DNA of 64,000 nt from Mesorhizobium sp. Root554 (GCF_001427025.1 NZ_LMGA01000001.1:2204221-2268220), one strand, 5' to 3'; counted from the first letter of the stretch, positions 16,924-26,403 are shown. Notes: a model not told the origin generated them from the sequence alone. Translations and numbers: made by a program.

Positions 16924-17834
16924 TTCAGCCACCGCTCGGACCGGGTCCGGAACCAGATGTAGAAGATGTTGGCGAGGCCGGTGATGAAGATCATGCCGAA
17001 AGCGATCGCGTAGCCGAGATGGGCGTTGTGCAGCACGTCGCCGCGTATCTGCGCATAAAGCAGGATCGGCACGATGTTGAGCGACGAGCCGGTCAGCGCA
17101 TAGGCGGTGGCGATGGCGCCGAACGCATTGGCGAACAACAGGATCACCGTGCCAAGGAAGCTTGGCCAGATCACCGGAATGACCACCATGCGCCAGTATT
17201 GCGCCTGCGTGGCGCCCAGCGTCGCTGCGGCCTCGCCCCACTCCTTCTTCAAGCCGTCAATGGCCGGCACGATGATGACCACCATCAGCGGTATCTGGAA
17301 ATAGACATAGGTGAGAGTCAGGCCCCAGAAGGACAGGATGTTGAAGCCATAGGCATAGATGTTGATGCCGAACACGGTGTTGAGCAGCACTGTGGCGAGG
17401 CCGAGCCGGCCGAGCGTCGCCAGGAAGGCGAAGGCCAGCGGCACGCCGGCGAAGTTCGAGGCGACGCCGGAAAAGGTCAGGGTCGCCGAGCGGATCCAGT
17501 TCGGCAGTCCGCCGCGCACGATGGCGATGGCGATCGCCAGGCCGGCGAAAGCGCCGATCAGCGAGGACGCCAGGCTGACCTTGATGGAAATCCAGTAGGC
17601 GGCGACGATGGAGGGCTGCGACAGCGCCGCCAGGTTCTCCAGCGTGAACTCGCCGGCTTCATTCTGGAACGCGCCCAGGATGAGATAGGCGGTCGGCAGG
17701 ATGAGGAACATAAGGCTGAAGATGACGAACGGCGCAATGCCCAGCCAATGGGTCGGCAGCCGCATGCTCCCCGCCTTCACCGGCGGCGCGCTGTTGCCGG
17801 CAATGGCCGGATCGGAAACACCGATATCTGTCAT
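16920..17834 (-). CDS. ABC importer permease, first subunit (PotB-like)
   Basis: A 304-residue inner-membrane permease. The first about 35 residues are cytoplasmic; six hydrophobic segments follow, with the EAA loop WGEAAATLGATQAQYWRMVV. The ATG at 17834 is preferred over an upstream in-frame start because the product then begins MTDIGV with no read-through. It lies 59 bases downstream of the binding-protein gene. Confidence 0.92.
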   Translation of the reverse strand: MTDIGVSDPAIAGNSAPPVKAGSMRLPTHWLGIAPFVIFSLMFLILPTAYLILGAFQNEAGEFTLENLAALSQPSIVAAYWISIKVSLASSLIGAFAGLAIAIAIVRGGLPNWIRSATLTFSGVASNFAGVPLAFAFLATLGRLGLATVLLNTVFGINIYAYGFNILSFWGLTLTYVYFQIPLMVVIIVPAIDGLKKEWGEAAATLGATQAQYWRMVVIPVIWPSFLGTVILLFANAFGAIATAYALTGSSLNIVPILLYAQIRGDVLHNAHLGYAIAFGMIFITGLANIFYIWFRTRSERWLK

Positions 17835-17893
17835 CAGACGCCCATCATGAAAAAGACCGGGCGGCATTGCCGCCGCCCGGTCGGATCAGCCTT

Positions 17894-19000
17894 TTACTGG
17901 ACGTTGGCGCCGACAGCCGTATCCCAATTCTTGGTGATCGTTTCCTTGGCTGCGCCCTGCTCCTCGAGCGAGGGGAACACCGCCTTTTCGTAGGAGGCCG
18001 CCGGCGGCAGCTTGTCGAGCAGATCCTGCGGGATCTTGCCGCTCTTGGCCAGGTCGTTGAAGCGGATTGGGTGGCAATAGCCCTTCAACCAGCCAATCTG
18101 GCCCTCGTCGGAATAGAGATATTCCATCCACAGCTTGGCTGCGTTCGGGTGCGGCGCGTAGGCGCTGATCGCCTGCACGTAGACGCCGGCAACGACGCCT
18201 GTCGTCGGGATGACGATCTCCGTCGGCGGGTTGCCGTTCAGCGTGTCGCGGCCCGACAGATTGTTATAATCCCAGTTGATCAGGATCGGCGTCTGGCCCT
18301 GCGCCAGCGTCGCCGGCTTGCCGATGACCGGCACGAAATTGCCGGCGGCGTTCAGCGCCTTGAAGAACTCGAGACCGGCGGTGCCGGCGGCTTCACCGGC
18401 TGCCGCGCCCTTAGACAGGCCGGCGGCATAGACCGCCTGGATCGCCTGGTTGGATGCGCGCGGATCGCCTGCCAGCGCAACGGCGTTGGCATATTCCGGC
18501 TTCAGCAGATCGGCCCAGTCGGCCGGCGGGTTCGGCACGAGGTCCTTGTTCACCATGAAGGAGAGCACGCCGTAATAGTCGCCATACCAGAAGCCTTCCG
18601 CATCCTTGGCACTGTCGGGGATCGAGTCCCAGGTCGACACCTTGTAGGGCTGGATCAGGCCGTCCTTCTTGGCCGAAGGGCCGAAGGACAGGCCGACGTC
18701 GATGACGTCCGGCGCCTGCGGACCCTTGTTGTCCTTGTTGGCCTTGATTGCCTCGATCTCGTCGCCGGAGCCGGCGTCGGGGTTGAGTTCGTTGACGGTT
18801 ATCTCCGGATACTTCTTCTTGAAGCCGTCGATGACGGCGCCGTAACCGCACCAGTCATGCGGCAGCGCGATGGTGGTGAGCTGCCCCTCCTTCTTCGCCG
18901 CGGCAACCAGTTCGTCCATGGATTGCGCCGAGGAAATAGCCGATGTCGCCATGAGAGCGACAGCCGTGAGGGAAAGTATCTTTCCCGTGAATTTGAACAT
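17894..19000 (-). CDS. ABC importer periplasmic substrate-binding protein
   Basis: A 368-residue periplasmic protein. Residues 1-25 (MFKFTGKILSLTAVALMATS, then AISSAQS) form a signal peptide. The mature part has the two-lobe bacterial solute-binding pattern of the PotD/FbpA class (LPHDWCGYGAVIDGFKKKYP, GDYYGVLSFMVNKDLV, LINWDYNNL). The ligand is not evident: polyamines, ferric iron, thiamine or an amino alcohol are all possible. GGAGAGAAC precedes the ATG. The gene follows the alcohol dehydrogenase gene by a 265-base gap, so it probably has its own promoter. It heads the importer operon that neighbours an amine-catabolism-like gene set. Confidence 0.9.
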   Translation of the reverse strand: MFKFTGKILSLTAVALMATSAISSAQSMDELVAAAKKEGQLTTIALPHDWCGYGAVIDGFKKKYPEITVNELNPDAGSGDEIEAIKANKDNKGPQAPDVIDVGLSFGPSAKKDGLIQPYKVSTWDSIPDSAKDAEGFWYGDYYGVLSFMVNKDLVPNPPADWADLLKPEYANAVALAGDPRASNQAIQAVYAAGLSKGAAAGEAAGTAGLEFFKALNAAGNFVPVIGKPATLAQGQTPILINWDYNNLSGRDTLNGNPPTEIVIPTTGVVAGVYVQAISAYAPHPNAAKLWMEYLYSDEGQIGWLKGYCHPIRFNDLAKSGKIPQDLLDKLPPAASYEKAVFPSLEEQGAAKETITKNWDTAVGANVQ

Positions 19001-19078
19001 CTTGTTCTCTCCGTTGAACTGACGCCGTGGGACGCCTCCGGCCCAATGCGGTATCCCTGTTTTATGACAGTCCGATGA

Positions 19079-19100
19079 AGCGCGGACTGCGCTCCGCGCC
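19079..19100 (-). other. hairpin in the leader of the ABC importer operon
   Basis: An inverted repeat GCGCGGA...TCCGCGC with a six-base loop lies about 80 bases before the binding-protein ATG. It has no U-run, so it is not a simple terminator. Function unknown. Upstream of it, a nine-codon open frame (19167-19196, minus) has a strong AAGGGGAAC ribosome site. Confidence 0.3.
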
Positions 19101-19265
19101 TCGAAGGCAGGAAGTAAACTCTTTTTGCCGCAACCCCGCAATCAGCCGGTGCGGATCATTTTCCGGCTAAGCGTTTTTGGTGCCCTCTCCTCTCATTTTC
19201 GTTCCCCTTGCTTGTTGTTTTTATCGCAAGTCGGCAGGCATGCTCGCAACTGGACCGGCTGCCTC

Positions 19266-20438
19266 CTATGCCGTCCCCGACATCGCATCTTCCAATAGCG
19301 ACAGCGCCGCTTTCTTGGTGAGCTTCACAGGATTGCCGCCGGCGGTCGGGTCGACCACCGCCATGTCGGCGATCAGCGCCTTGCGCTTCCTGTCCATATC
19401 CAGGCCCTTGATGAGGCCCGGCAGCGCATGCGGCACCTTGAGGTCCTTGCGCAGCTTGATCACCGCCTTGGCGAAACCGTCGAACCCGCCCTTGATGCCG
19501 CAATAGGCGGCAAGCCGATCGATCTTGCCCTCGACCGCATCGCGATTGAAGGCCAGCACATAGGGCATGAACACGGCATTGGTCATGCCGTGATGCGTGT
19601 CGTATAGCGCACCCACGGGATGCGACAGCGAATGGATGGCGCCCAGGCCCTTCTGGAAAGCGGCCGCACCCATGGCGGCTGCGCTCATCATGTGCGCGCG
19701 GGCGACAAGATCCCTGCCGTTGGCGAAAGCCTTGGGAAGGTTCTCGAACACCAGCCTGATGCCTTCGACGGCAATGCCGTCGGCCATCGGATGATAGCCG
19801 GGCGCACAATAGGCTTCGAGACAATGCGCGAAGGCGTCCATGCCGGTACCGGCGGTGATGAAGGCCGGCATGCCGGTGGTCAGTTCAGGGTCGGCGATGA
19901 CGATGGCCGGCAAAAGCTTCGGATGGAAGATCACCTTCTTGGTGTGCGTGGCCTCGTTGGTGATGACCCCGGCGCGGCCGACCTCCGAGCCTGTGCCGGC
20001 GGTGGTCGGCACGGCGATGATCGGCGCGATGGCGTCGGCATTGGCGCGCGTCCACCAGTCGCCGACGTCCTCGAAATCCCAGACCGGCCGCGTCTGCCCG
20101 GCCTGGAAGGCGATCAGCTTGCCGAGGTCGAGCGCCGACCCGCCGCCGAAGGCGACGACGCCGTCATGCTTGCCCTTCTTGAAAGCCGCGATGCCGGCGG
20201 TGAGGTTCGATTCCACCGGGTTCGGCTTGACCTCGGAGAAGACGCCATACGGAACCTTGGCATCGTCGAGGATTTTCAACGTCGAGGCGACCACCGGCAG
20301 CTTAGCCAGGCCCGGATCGGTGACGAAAAGCGGCCGCTTGATACCCGTCGTGGCAAGCACGTCCGGCAATTCCTTGATCCGGCCGGCGCCGAAGCGAACG
20401 GTGGTCGGGTAGTTCCACTTGGAGACGAGGGTGGTCAT
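19266..20438 (-). CDS. iron-containing alcohol dehydrogenase
   Basis: A 390-residue group III alcohol dehydrogenase. The NAD-binding loop GGGSALDLGK is at about residues 98-107, PTTAGTGSEVG follows, and the metal site is formed by Asp/His positions in GTGMDAFAHCLEAY, HSLSHPVGA and YDTHHGMTNAV. It oxidises a primary alcohol to an aldehyde or the reverse. It shares direction and close spacing with a DUF2569 protein, an aldehyde dehydrogenase and a glutamine-synthetase-like ligase. Oxidation of a gamma-glutamylated amino alcohol is a plausible role (inference). Confidence 0.92.
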   Translation of the reverse strand: MTTLVSKWNYPTTVRFGAGRIKELPDVLATTGIKRPLFVTDPGLAKLPVVASTLKILDDAKVPYGVFSEVKPNPVESNLTAGIAAFKKGKHDGVVAFGGGSALDLGKLIAFQAGQTRPVWDFEDVGDWWTRANADAIAPIIAVPTTAGTGSEVGRAGVITNEATHTKKVIFHPKLLPAIVIADPELTTGMPAFITAGTGMDAFAHCLEAYCAPGYHPMADGIAVEGIRLVFENLPKAFANGRDLVARAHMMSAAAMGAAAFQKGLGAIHSLSHPVGALYDTHHGMTNAVFMPYVLAFNRDAVEGKIDRLAAYCGIKGGFDGFAKAVIKLRKDLKVPHALPGLIKGLDMDRKRKALIADMAVVDPTAGGNPVKLTKKAALSLLEDAMSGTA

Positions 20439-20459
20439 TTCTGATTGCCTATGGAGGTG

Positions 20460-20948
20460 TTAATTGACGAAAGTGTTGGCGACGCGGCGGGAGACCCGCA
20501 TGTACGGTATCCAGATCGCCGCCAGGACGATGCTGCGGACGAGTTCCCGCATTGTATCGGCGTCGAGCAAGGCCTGTCCCGCCGCCGCCAGAACGTCGCC
20601 GAAGAAAATCTGCGCGGCGGCTATGTCCAAAATGATGAAGGCGAGCCCGACTGCCGCCCACACGATGAACCAGCGCGGGAAAGACGCGCTTTTCCTGAAC
20701 AAGAGCACAAGCAGCGCGATGGGCATGACCAGCAGGACAATCGCATTGCCGATGAATTCGACAACGATGAAAGCGATCTGGCCACGGGTCAATTGATCCA
20801 TCGACTGCAGCATTTCGCCATAGCTGGCCAGATGAAAAATGCCCCGCAGCGGGGTGGCCACGAGGCCGAGGACCGGCAGGATCAGCCAACCGCCAATGCC
20901 CGAAGGACCGTCCGCGCTGGTCTGCACCGAAGCCTGCATATCCGTCAT
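20460..20948 (-). CDS. DUF2569 family membrane protein
   Basis: A 162-residue protein with four hydrophobic segments. The N-terminal GIGGWLILPVLGLV and C-terminal IWIPYMRVSRRVANTFV match the DUF2569 pattern, a family of unknown function. It lies between the alcohol and aldehyde dehydrogenase genes, 21 bases before the first and 23 bases after the second, so it is probably co-transcribed with them. Its link to the pathway is unclear. Confidence 0.8.
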   Translation of the reverse strand: MTDMQASVQTSADGPSGIGGWLILPVLGLVATPLRGIFHLASYGEMLQSMDQLTRGQIAFIVVEFIGNAIVLLVMPIALLVLLFRKSASFPRWFIVWAAVGLAFIILDIAAAQIFFGDVLAAAGQALLDADTMRELVRSIVLAAIWIPYMRVSRRVANTFVN

Positions 20949-20971
20949 GTCCGCGCCCCCTTGATCCTGCG

Positions 20972-22357
20972 CTAGATCACTTCCCGCAGATGATAGCTCT
21001 TCGGCCTCGTCAGATTGTCATAGCCGATGGCCGAAAGCGCCGCACCCTTTCCGGTATCCTTGACCCCCGTCCACACCAGCGCCGGATCGAGATAATCGCA
21101 GCGGTTCATGAACACGGTGCCGGTCTCGACGCGGTCGCCGATGGCAATCGCGTGCTCGGTGTCGCGCGTCCAGATCGAGGCGGTCAGCCCATAGGGGCTG
21201 TCGTTCATCAGCGCGATGGCCTCCTCGTCGTTGCGCACCTTCATGATGCCGACGATGGGGCCGAAACTTTCCTCGCGCATGACGCTCATCTGGTGATCGA
21301 CATTGGTCAGCACCTCGGCCGGCAGGTAGGGCGAGCCGGCGCTGTCGCGCTCGTCGCTTGTGTTCAGGTGCGCGGCCGCCCCCTTGCGCAGCGCTTCGGC
21401 CTTCTGCTCGCGGATCAGGTCGGCGAAGCGCGCCTGCGCCATCGGCCCCATCGTTGTGTCCTGCTCGAGCGGATTGCCGAGGCGGTAGCCCTTCGTCTCC
21501 TCGATGAAACCGCCGACAAAATCGTCATAAACCTTCTCGTGCACATAGACGCGCTCGATGCCGCAGCAGCATTGCCCGGAATTGAAAAACGCGCCCTCGA
21601 CCAGGTTGGGGATGGCGTGGTCCAGCTTGGCGTCGGCCAGCACATAGGCCGGGTCCTTGCCGCCAAGTTCGAGACCGAGCGTCATGAACGTGCCCGCCGC
21701 CGCCTTTTCGATGGCCCGTCCGCCGGCCACCGAGCCGGTGAAATTGACATGGTCGATCTTGCCTGAGCCGAGAAGTCTCTCCGTCTGCGCATGGTTGAGC
21801 ACGAGATTCTGGAAGACGTGCTTCGGCAGGCCGGCCATTTCGAACGCCGTGGCGAAACGTTCACCGACCAGCAGCGTCTGCGCCGCGTGCTTGAGGATGA
21901 CGGTCGAACCGGCGATCAGCGCCGGCACGATGGTGTTGACGGCAGTGAGATAAGGATAATTCCATGGCGCAATGACCATGACGACGCCGAGCGGCTCCTT
22001 CTTCACATAGCGGCGGAAGCCGTCTTTCGGATTGGAGGCCATCACCGGCTTCAGCGCCTGTTCGGCGATCTCGACCATGTATTGCGTGCGTTCCTTGACG
22101 CCGCTGAACTCGCCGCCATAGCGCACCGGCCGGCCCATCTGCCAGGCCAGCTCCGGCACGATCTCGTCGCTCATGCCGACCAGCGCTTCCAGCATTTTCA
22201 GCATATAGGCTGCACGCTCCGCGACCGGCGTCTTCGCCCAGTCCGCCTGCGCCGCCCGCGCCCGCTCGACTGCGGCATTCACCGCCTGATCGGTGGCGAC
22301 AGGCCGTTCCGCGTAGACCGAGCCGTCGATGGGCGATTTGAGCTTGATGGTTTCCAA
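20972..22357 (-). CDS. aldehyde dehydrogenase family protein
   Basis: A 461-residue NAD(P)-dependent aldehyde dehydrogenase. Cofactor contact PWNYP, the general base in LELGGKDP and the catalytic cysteine in FFNSGQCCCGIERV are present. The start is taken as TTG at 22357 because GGAG stands ten bases before it and the product then begins METIKLKSPIDGSVY, a typical start of this subgroup. A GTG at 22372 is the alternative. It follows the glutamine-synthetase-like gene by 51 bases and would oxidise the aldehyde made by the neighbouring iron alcohol dehydrogenase (inference). Confidence 0.92.
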   Translation of the reverse strand: METIKLKSPIDGSVYAERPVATDQAVNAAVERARAAQADWAKTPVAERAAYMLKMLEALVGMSDEIVPELAWQMGRPVRYGGEFSGVKERTQYMVEIAEQALKPVMASNPKDGFRRYVKKEPLGVVMVIAPWNYPYLTAVNTIVPALIAGSTVILKHAAQTLLVGERFATAFEMAGLPKHVFQNLVLNHAQTERLLGSGKIDHVNFTGSVAGGRAIEKAAAGTFMTLGLELGGKDPAYVLADAKLDHAIPNLVEGAFFNSGQCCCGIERVYVHEKVYDDFVGGFIEETKGYRLGNPLEQDTTMGPMAQARFADLIREQKAEALRKGAAAHLNTSDERDSAGSPYLPAEVLTNVDHQMSVMREESFGPIVGIMKVRNDEEAIALMNDSPYGLTASIWTRDTEHAIAIGDRVETGTVFMNRCDYLDPALVWTGVKDTGKGAALSAIGYDNLTRPKSYHLREVI

Positions 22358-22408
22358 AATTTCGAACTCCACTTCACTTCACAGCGGCGCAGATGGCTGC
22401 ATCCGCTT

Positions 22409-23779
22409 TTAATATCGCTCGAATCCCCGATGCAGTTCCCAATCCGTAATGCGCCGGTCGTATTCGAACTGCTCCCAGCGCGCGGTATGGACATAATGTT
22501 CCACCACATCGTCGCCGAACGCCTGCTTGAACATCTTCGATTTGGCGAAGGCGTCGGTGGCGTCGCGCAGCGTCTTCGGGATTTCAGGAAGCTTGGCAGC
22601 CTGATACGCGTCGCCGACGAACGGCTTCTGCAACTCCAGCTTTTCGTCGATGCCGGCCAGCCCCGCCGCGATGAGCGCGGCAAAAGCGAGATAGGGGTTC
22701 AGATCGGCGCCGCCGATGCGGCATTCCATGCGGATGCCTTTCGTCCCCTCCCCGCACAGGCGGAAACCGGCGGTGCGGTTGTCCTCGCTCCACATGATCT
22801 TGGTCGGCGCGAAGGTGCCGGCCTGGAAGCGCTTGTAGGAGTTGATGTAGGGCGCCAGCAGCAGCGTGAACTCCCTGGCGTATTTGAGCTGGCCAGCCGC
22901 CCATTGCTGGCCGAGCGACGACAGCGTCCAGTCGGCTTTTTTGTCGAAGAATAGCGGCGTCTTGCCGTCGGCGCTCCACAGCGAATTGTGGATATGGCTG
23001 GAGCTGCCGGCCAGGCCGTAATTATACTTGGCCATGAAGGAAATGGCCTTGCCCTCTGATGCGGCGATCTCCTTGGCGCCGTTCTTCAGGATCACATGCC
23101 GGTCGGCCATTTCCAGCGCCTCGGCATAGCGGACGTTGATCTCTTCCTGGCCAGGGCCCCATTCGCCCTTGGAATTTTCGACGGGAATGCCGGCAGCCTC
23201 CATCTCGTTGCGCAGGCGGCGCATCACGCCTTCCTCGTTCGAAGTCAGATGGATGACGTAATCCTGGATATGCGGGGAAGCGGTATCGAGGCCCTGCCAG
23301 TGCTTGCCGCGCGCCGAGGCATAGGTCTCGTCGAACAGGTAGAATTCGAGTTCGGAGGCGAAATAGCCGAGGTAGCCACGCTCCCGCAGCCGCGCCACCT
23401 GGCGTTTCAGGATGGCGCGCGGCGAATGCGGCAGGTCGCCATGCGTGTGATGATCGAGCACGTCGCACAGCACCAGCGCCGTCTTCTCCAGCCAGGGCAC
23501 ACGCCGTAGAGTGGCGAGGTCCGGCTTCATGACGAAATCGCCATAGCCCTTCGACCAGCTTGCCGCCTTGTAGCCGGGCACCGGCTCCATATCGATGTCG
23601 TTGGCAAGCAGGTAGTTGCAGCCATGCGTCTCGTCATGGGCGGATTCGACGAAATACCTCGCCAGGAAGCGCTTGCCGATAAGCCGGCCCTGCAGATCGA
23701 CGGCGCAGGCCAGCACGGTATCGATTTCCCCGGACTCCACCGCCTTCTTCAGTTGTTCGAACGAGAAATTCACGGCCAT
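22409..23779 (-). CDS. glutamine synthetase-like gamma-glutamylamide ligase
   Basis: A 456-residue member of the glutamine synthetase superfamily. Metal- and ATP-site motifs are visible: FASELEFYLFDE, GPGQEEINVRYAEALEMADRH (shown here as two parts of one strand-loop region), GSSSHIHNSLW and NRTAGFRLCGEG with RMECRIGGADLNPYL. The sequence is of the PuuA/IpuC type rather than a nitrogen-assimilating GlnA. Such enzymes join glutamate to an amine. The genes downstream are an aldehyde dehydrogenase, a DUF2569 protein and an iron alcohol dehydrogenase; an APC permease gene lies upstream. This supports gamma-glutamylation of an imported amine or amino alcohol. Confidence 0.9.
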   Translation of the reverse strand: MAVNFSFEQLKKAVESGEIDTVLACAVDLQGRLIGKRFLARYFVESAHDETHGCNYLLANDIDMEPVPGYKAASWSKGYGDFVMKPDLATLRRVPWLEKTALVLCDVLDHHTHGDLPHSPRAILKRQVARLRERGYLGYFASELEFYLFDETYASARGKHWQGLDTASPHIQDYVIHLTSNEEGVMRRLRNEMEAAGIPVENSKGEWGPGQEEINVRYAEALEMADRHVILKNGAKEIAASEGKAISFMAKYNYGLAGSSSHIHNSLWSADGKTPLFFDKKADWTLSSLGQQWAAGQLKYAREFTLLLAPYINSYKRFQAGTFAPTKIMWSEDNRTAGFRLCGEGTKGIRMECRIGGADLNPYLAFAALIAAGLAGIDEKLELQKPFVGDAYQAAKLPEIPKTLRDATDAFAKSKMFKQAFGDDVVEHYVHTARWEQFEYDRRITDWELHRGFERY

Positions 23780-23856
23780 TCTTTGTGCCCCGGCTTTGTT
23801 ACTGACAAAAGAGGAACATGGCCGGCCGCGCGCCGGCCATGTTCTGCTGGCTGACC

Positions 23857-25413
23857 TCAGCGGCCTGTTTCGCCCACCGCCTGCTCGGCGGCCTTGATGG
23901 CAGCCTGGCGCGCGGCGACGATGTCCCCGATCGGCGGTCCCTGGAAACGGCGCTTTTCAAAGCCGAACCAGATAATCGCCGTAAGGATGAAGAAGCCGAC
24001 GGTGATGTAGAGAGCCCAGTCGTTCGGCGGCTGGATTCCGATGATGAAGATCAGGACCATCGAGATCAACGATAGCACCGCGAACAGGGTGAAGACGCCG
24101 CGACCCATGTTCCACGGACCCATCTTGTCCCATTTTGGCGTGCCCCATGCCATCAGGCCCAGCACGATAGGCACTGTAAATGACAGGAACAGGAAGATGA
24201 CCGTGCAAGAAACCACGATCGTATAGGCCGAGGTTCCCGCCACCGATACCAGCGACGAACCCCAGACGAACAGCACTGAAAGCACAGCCGCCGTCCAGAT
24301 CGCCGCCACAGGCGTACGGTATTTCGGGCTGACCTTGGCCAGCGCGTTCGATGCTGGAAGACCGCCATCACGCGAGAAGGCGAAAATCATGCGCGAAGCC
24401 GACGTCACGGTGGCCAGGCCGCACAAAAGCTGCGCCAGGAACACGACGATGTAGACGAACTCCTTGATGCCCGGATTGACCTGCTGGTCGAATGCCCAGA
24501 AGAACACGTTCCAGCCCTGCTTCGCAGCCTCGTCCATGTTAGGGATCATCAGCACGAAGGACGCCAGGAAGAGATAGCCGAACAAGGCTGACCAGATCAC
24601 CGACATGACCATCGCGCGCGGCACCGAACTCGCCGCCTTCAAGGTCTCCTCGGACGTATGGGCAGAGGCATCGTAGCCGGTGATGGTGTAGATCGGCAAC
24701 AGCAGGCCAAGCGCGAACACCCACCAGCTCGACACCGCCGGCCAGACGTTGCCGCCCGGCTCGCCGGAATAGTTGGTGAAGGTGAACAGGCGGCCGATGT
24801 CCCAGCTTTCGGCAGAGACCAGGCAGACCACCGCGATCAGGATCGCGCCGAAAAAGATCAGATAGCCCGAGAAATCGGTCAGCTTGGCGGTCAGCTTGAT
24901 GCCGAGATGATTGATCAGCGCCTGACCGCCAGTGATGATGATCAGGAAGATCGTCTGCGTGGTGATGGTGTTCTCGATACCGAGCGATGCCCCGAACGCG
25001 CCGACGAAAAACGTCCAGGTGCCGACATTGATCGCGCCCAGCACGGTGATCAGGCCGAGCAGGTTGAGCCACGCCGTGACCCAGCCCGTGCCGCGGTTGC
25101 CGAGGATCGAACCCCAGTGGTAGAGACCGCCGGCCGTGGGATAGGCGGAGCTGATCTGCGACATGGCCACGGCAAAGGTCAGCGAGACGAAGCAGCCGAC
25201 CAGCCAGCCGATTCCGATGCCGATACCGCCGGCGCCGGAGGTGGCCTGCGCCAGCGAGTTGATGCCGCCCGAAAGAATGCAGATGATCGAAAAAGAGACC
25301 GCGAAATTCGAAAAGCGGCTCAGCCGCCGCTCCAGTTCCTGGGCATAGCCCATGCTGTGGAGGACCTTGATGTCCTCGCTCTTGTCGACTTCAGTATAGC
25401 CCGGTGCTGCCAT
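23857..25413 (-). CDS. APC-family amino acid/amine permease
   Basis: A 518-residue inner-membrane transporter with twelve or so hydrophobic segments. The N-terminal GYAQELERRLSRFSNFAVSF is the typical entry to the first segment of amino acid/choline/GABA permeases of the APC superfamily (FSNFAVSFS). It probably imports the amine handled by the glutamine-synthetase-like ligase encoded 77 bases downstream. The exact substrate cannot be read from sequence. Confidence 0.9.
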   Translation of the reverse strand: MAAPGYTEVDKSEDIKVLHSMGYAQELERRLSRFSNFAVSFSIICILSGGINSLAQATSGAGGIGIGIGWLVGCFVSLTFAVAMSQISSAYPTAGGLYHWGSILGNRGTGWVTAWLNLLGLITVLGAINVGTWTFFVGAFGASLGIENTITTQTIFLIIITGGQALINHLGIKLTAKLTDFSGYLIFFGAILIAVVCLVSAESWDIGRLFTFTNYSGEPGGNVWPAVSSWWVFALGLLLPIYTITGYDASAHTSEETLKAASSVPRAMVMSVIWSALFGYLFLASFVLMIPNMDEAAKQGWNVFFWAFDQQVNPGIKEFVYIVVFLAQLLCGLATVTSASRMIFAFSRDGGLPASNALAKVSPKYRTPVAAIWTAAVLSVLFVWGSSLVSVAGTSAYTIVVSCTVIFLFLSFTVPIVLGLMAWGTPKWDKMGPWNMGRGVFTLFAVLSLISMVLIFIIGIQPPNDWALYITVGFFILTAIIWFGFEKRRFQGPPIGDIVAARQAAIKAAEQAVGETGR

Positions 25414-25447
25414 TTTGATGTCCCCTGTTGGATTCTATCCGGTTGGT

Positions 25448-26251
25448 TTAACCGGCAGTATTGCTGTACCTGATCTGGGGTATCCTGCTTTCCGGTGTCA
25501 GCCTGGCGAAAATCCCTGCCAGCGCCGTCACCCATTTGATTTGCCCGGCTTCGTTCCGGATCTCGTCGTTGCGGATTTCGATCATCGCGCACGGCAGCCC
25601 GCGCGGACGCGCGTGCTTTTCCAGCGTGAAATAAACCCGGTCTGCCGGCGAATAGGGTTCGTTGACACCGACAGTTATGCCCGGCAACGCCTCGAGCGCC
25701 GCGATCAAGGGCGCGGCCAAACGCGCGTCCTCGTCATGGATGATGCCGATATGCCATGGCCGATGGACGCCCTTGTAGACCGGCGTGAACGAATGCACCG
25801 AGACCAGCCATGAGGCGAGCCCGGCGTCATCGCGGTCTTCGAGAACCGCGTCGATTGCATCGTGGAAAGGCGTCCAGCAGCGCGCGATCCGCGCCTTTCG
25901 CTCCGCGGCTGAAAGGCCCTTGTTGCCTGGAACGGGCGTCGTCTCGCTGACTTCGCTGATCAGGTCCGGCGCATCGAGCGGGCGGTTGCAGTCCAGCACC
26001 AGCCGGGAGATACGGGTTTCGATCAGCGCTGTATCGAGGCGGCTGGAAATGCCGTGAGCCACCGCCAGCGCGCCCGGATCCCAGGCGATGTGTTCCGACA
26101 GTTCGGTTTGCGAAAGGCCAAGTGCGCCATATTCGGGCGGCACGAAATTCGAGGCGTGGTCGCAGGTCAGCACGAGCGGGCTCGTTCCGGCGGGGTTCGT
26201 CACCCGCACGGACTCCGATGCGACAAGGCTGGCCCGCCGTGCTGTCTCCAT
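25448..26251 (-). CDS. N-formylglutamate amidohydrolase family protein
   Basis: A 267-residue hydrolase. Motifs include LVLTCDHASNFVPPEY near the N-terminus, the RLVLDCNRPLDAPDLI strand and SVHSFTPVYKG, consistent with a zinc amidohydrolase of the FGase family. Family members hydrolyse N-formylglutamate in histidine breakdown, but no hut gene is near. Beside a gamma-glutamylation cluster it may instead release glutamate from a gamma-glutamyl product (inference). Starts at 26251, 26302 and 26341 are possible; 26251 (METARRAS) gives the family length. The gene is 34 bases upstream of the permease gene and divergent from the RpiR regulator. Confidence 0.85.
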   Translation of the reverse strand: METARRASLVASESVRVTNPAGTSPLVLTCDHASNFVPPEYGALGLSQTELSEHIAWDPGALAVAHGISSRLDTALIETRISRLVLDCNRPLDAPDLISEVSETTPVPGNKGLSAAERKARIARCWTPFHDAIDAVLEDRDDAGLASWLVSVHSFTPVYKGVHRPWHIGIIHDEDARLAAPLIAALEALPGITVGVNEPYSPADRVYFTLEKHARPRGLPCAMIEIRNDEIRNEAGQIKWVTALAGIFARLTPESRIPQIRYSNTAG

Positions 26252-26403
26252 CGTTTTGCCGTCCCCGTAAGCGCGTATCGTATGGTACGTATTTTCTCGC
26301 ATTGCGCTTGCGTGGATGATTTCATACAGATTGTTGGACATTGTCAAACGCCATTTCGTGCCAACGCACAGCGTTGACCGTGTACGGGCGAGAAAGCAGC
26401 AGA

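Noticed and set aside
22396..22425. Third TGCATCCG element (near the aldehyde dehydrogenase start)
   Set aside because: No GTA(T/A)G stands at the required spacing, and it lies at the end of the glutamine-synthetase-like gene with no plus-strand gene after it.
22409..22440. A TCGAATCC run that looks like a tRNA T-arm
   Set aside because: No acceptor stem, D-arm or anticodon arm could be folded around it, and it is inside the end of the ligase gene.
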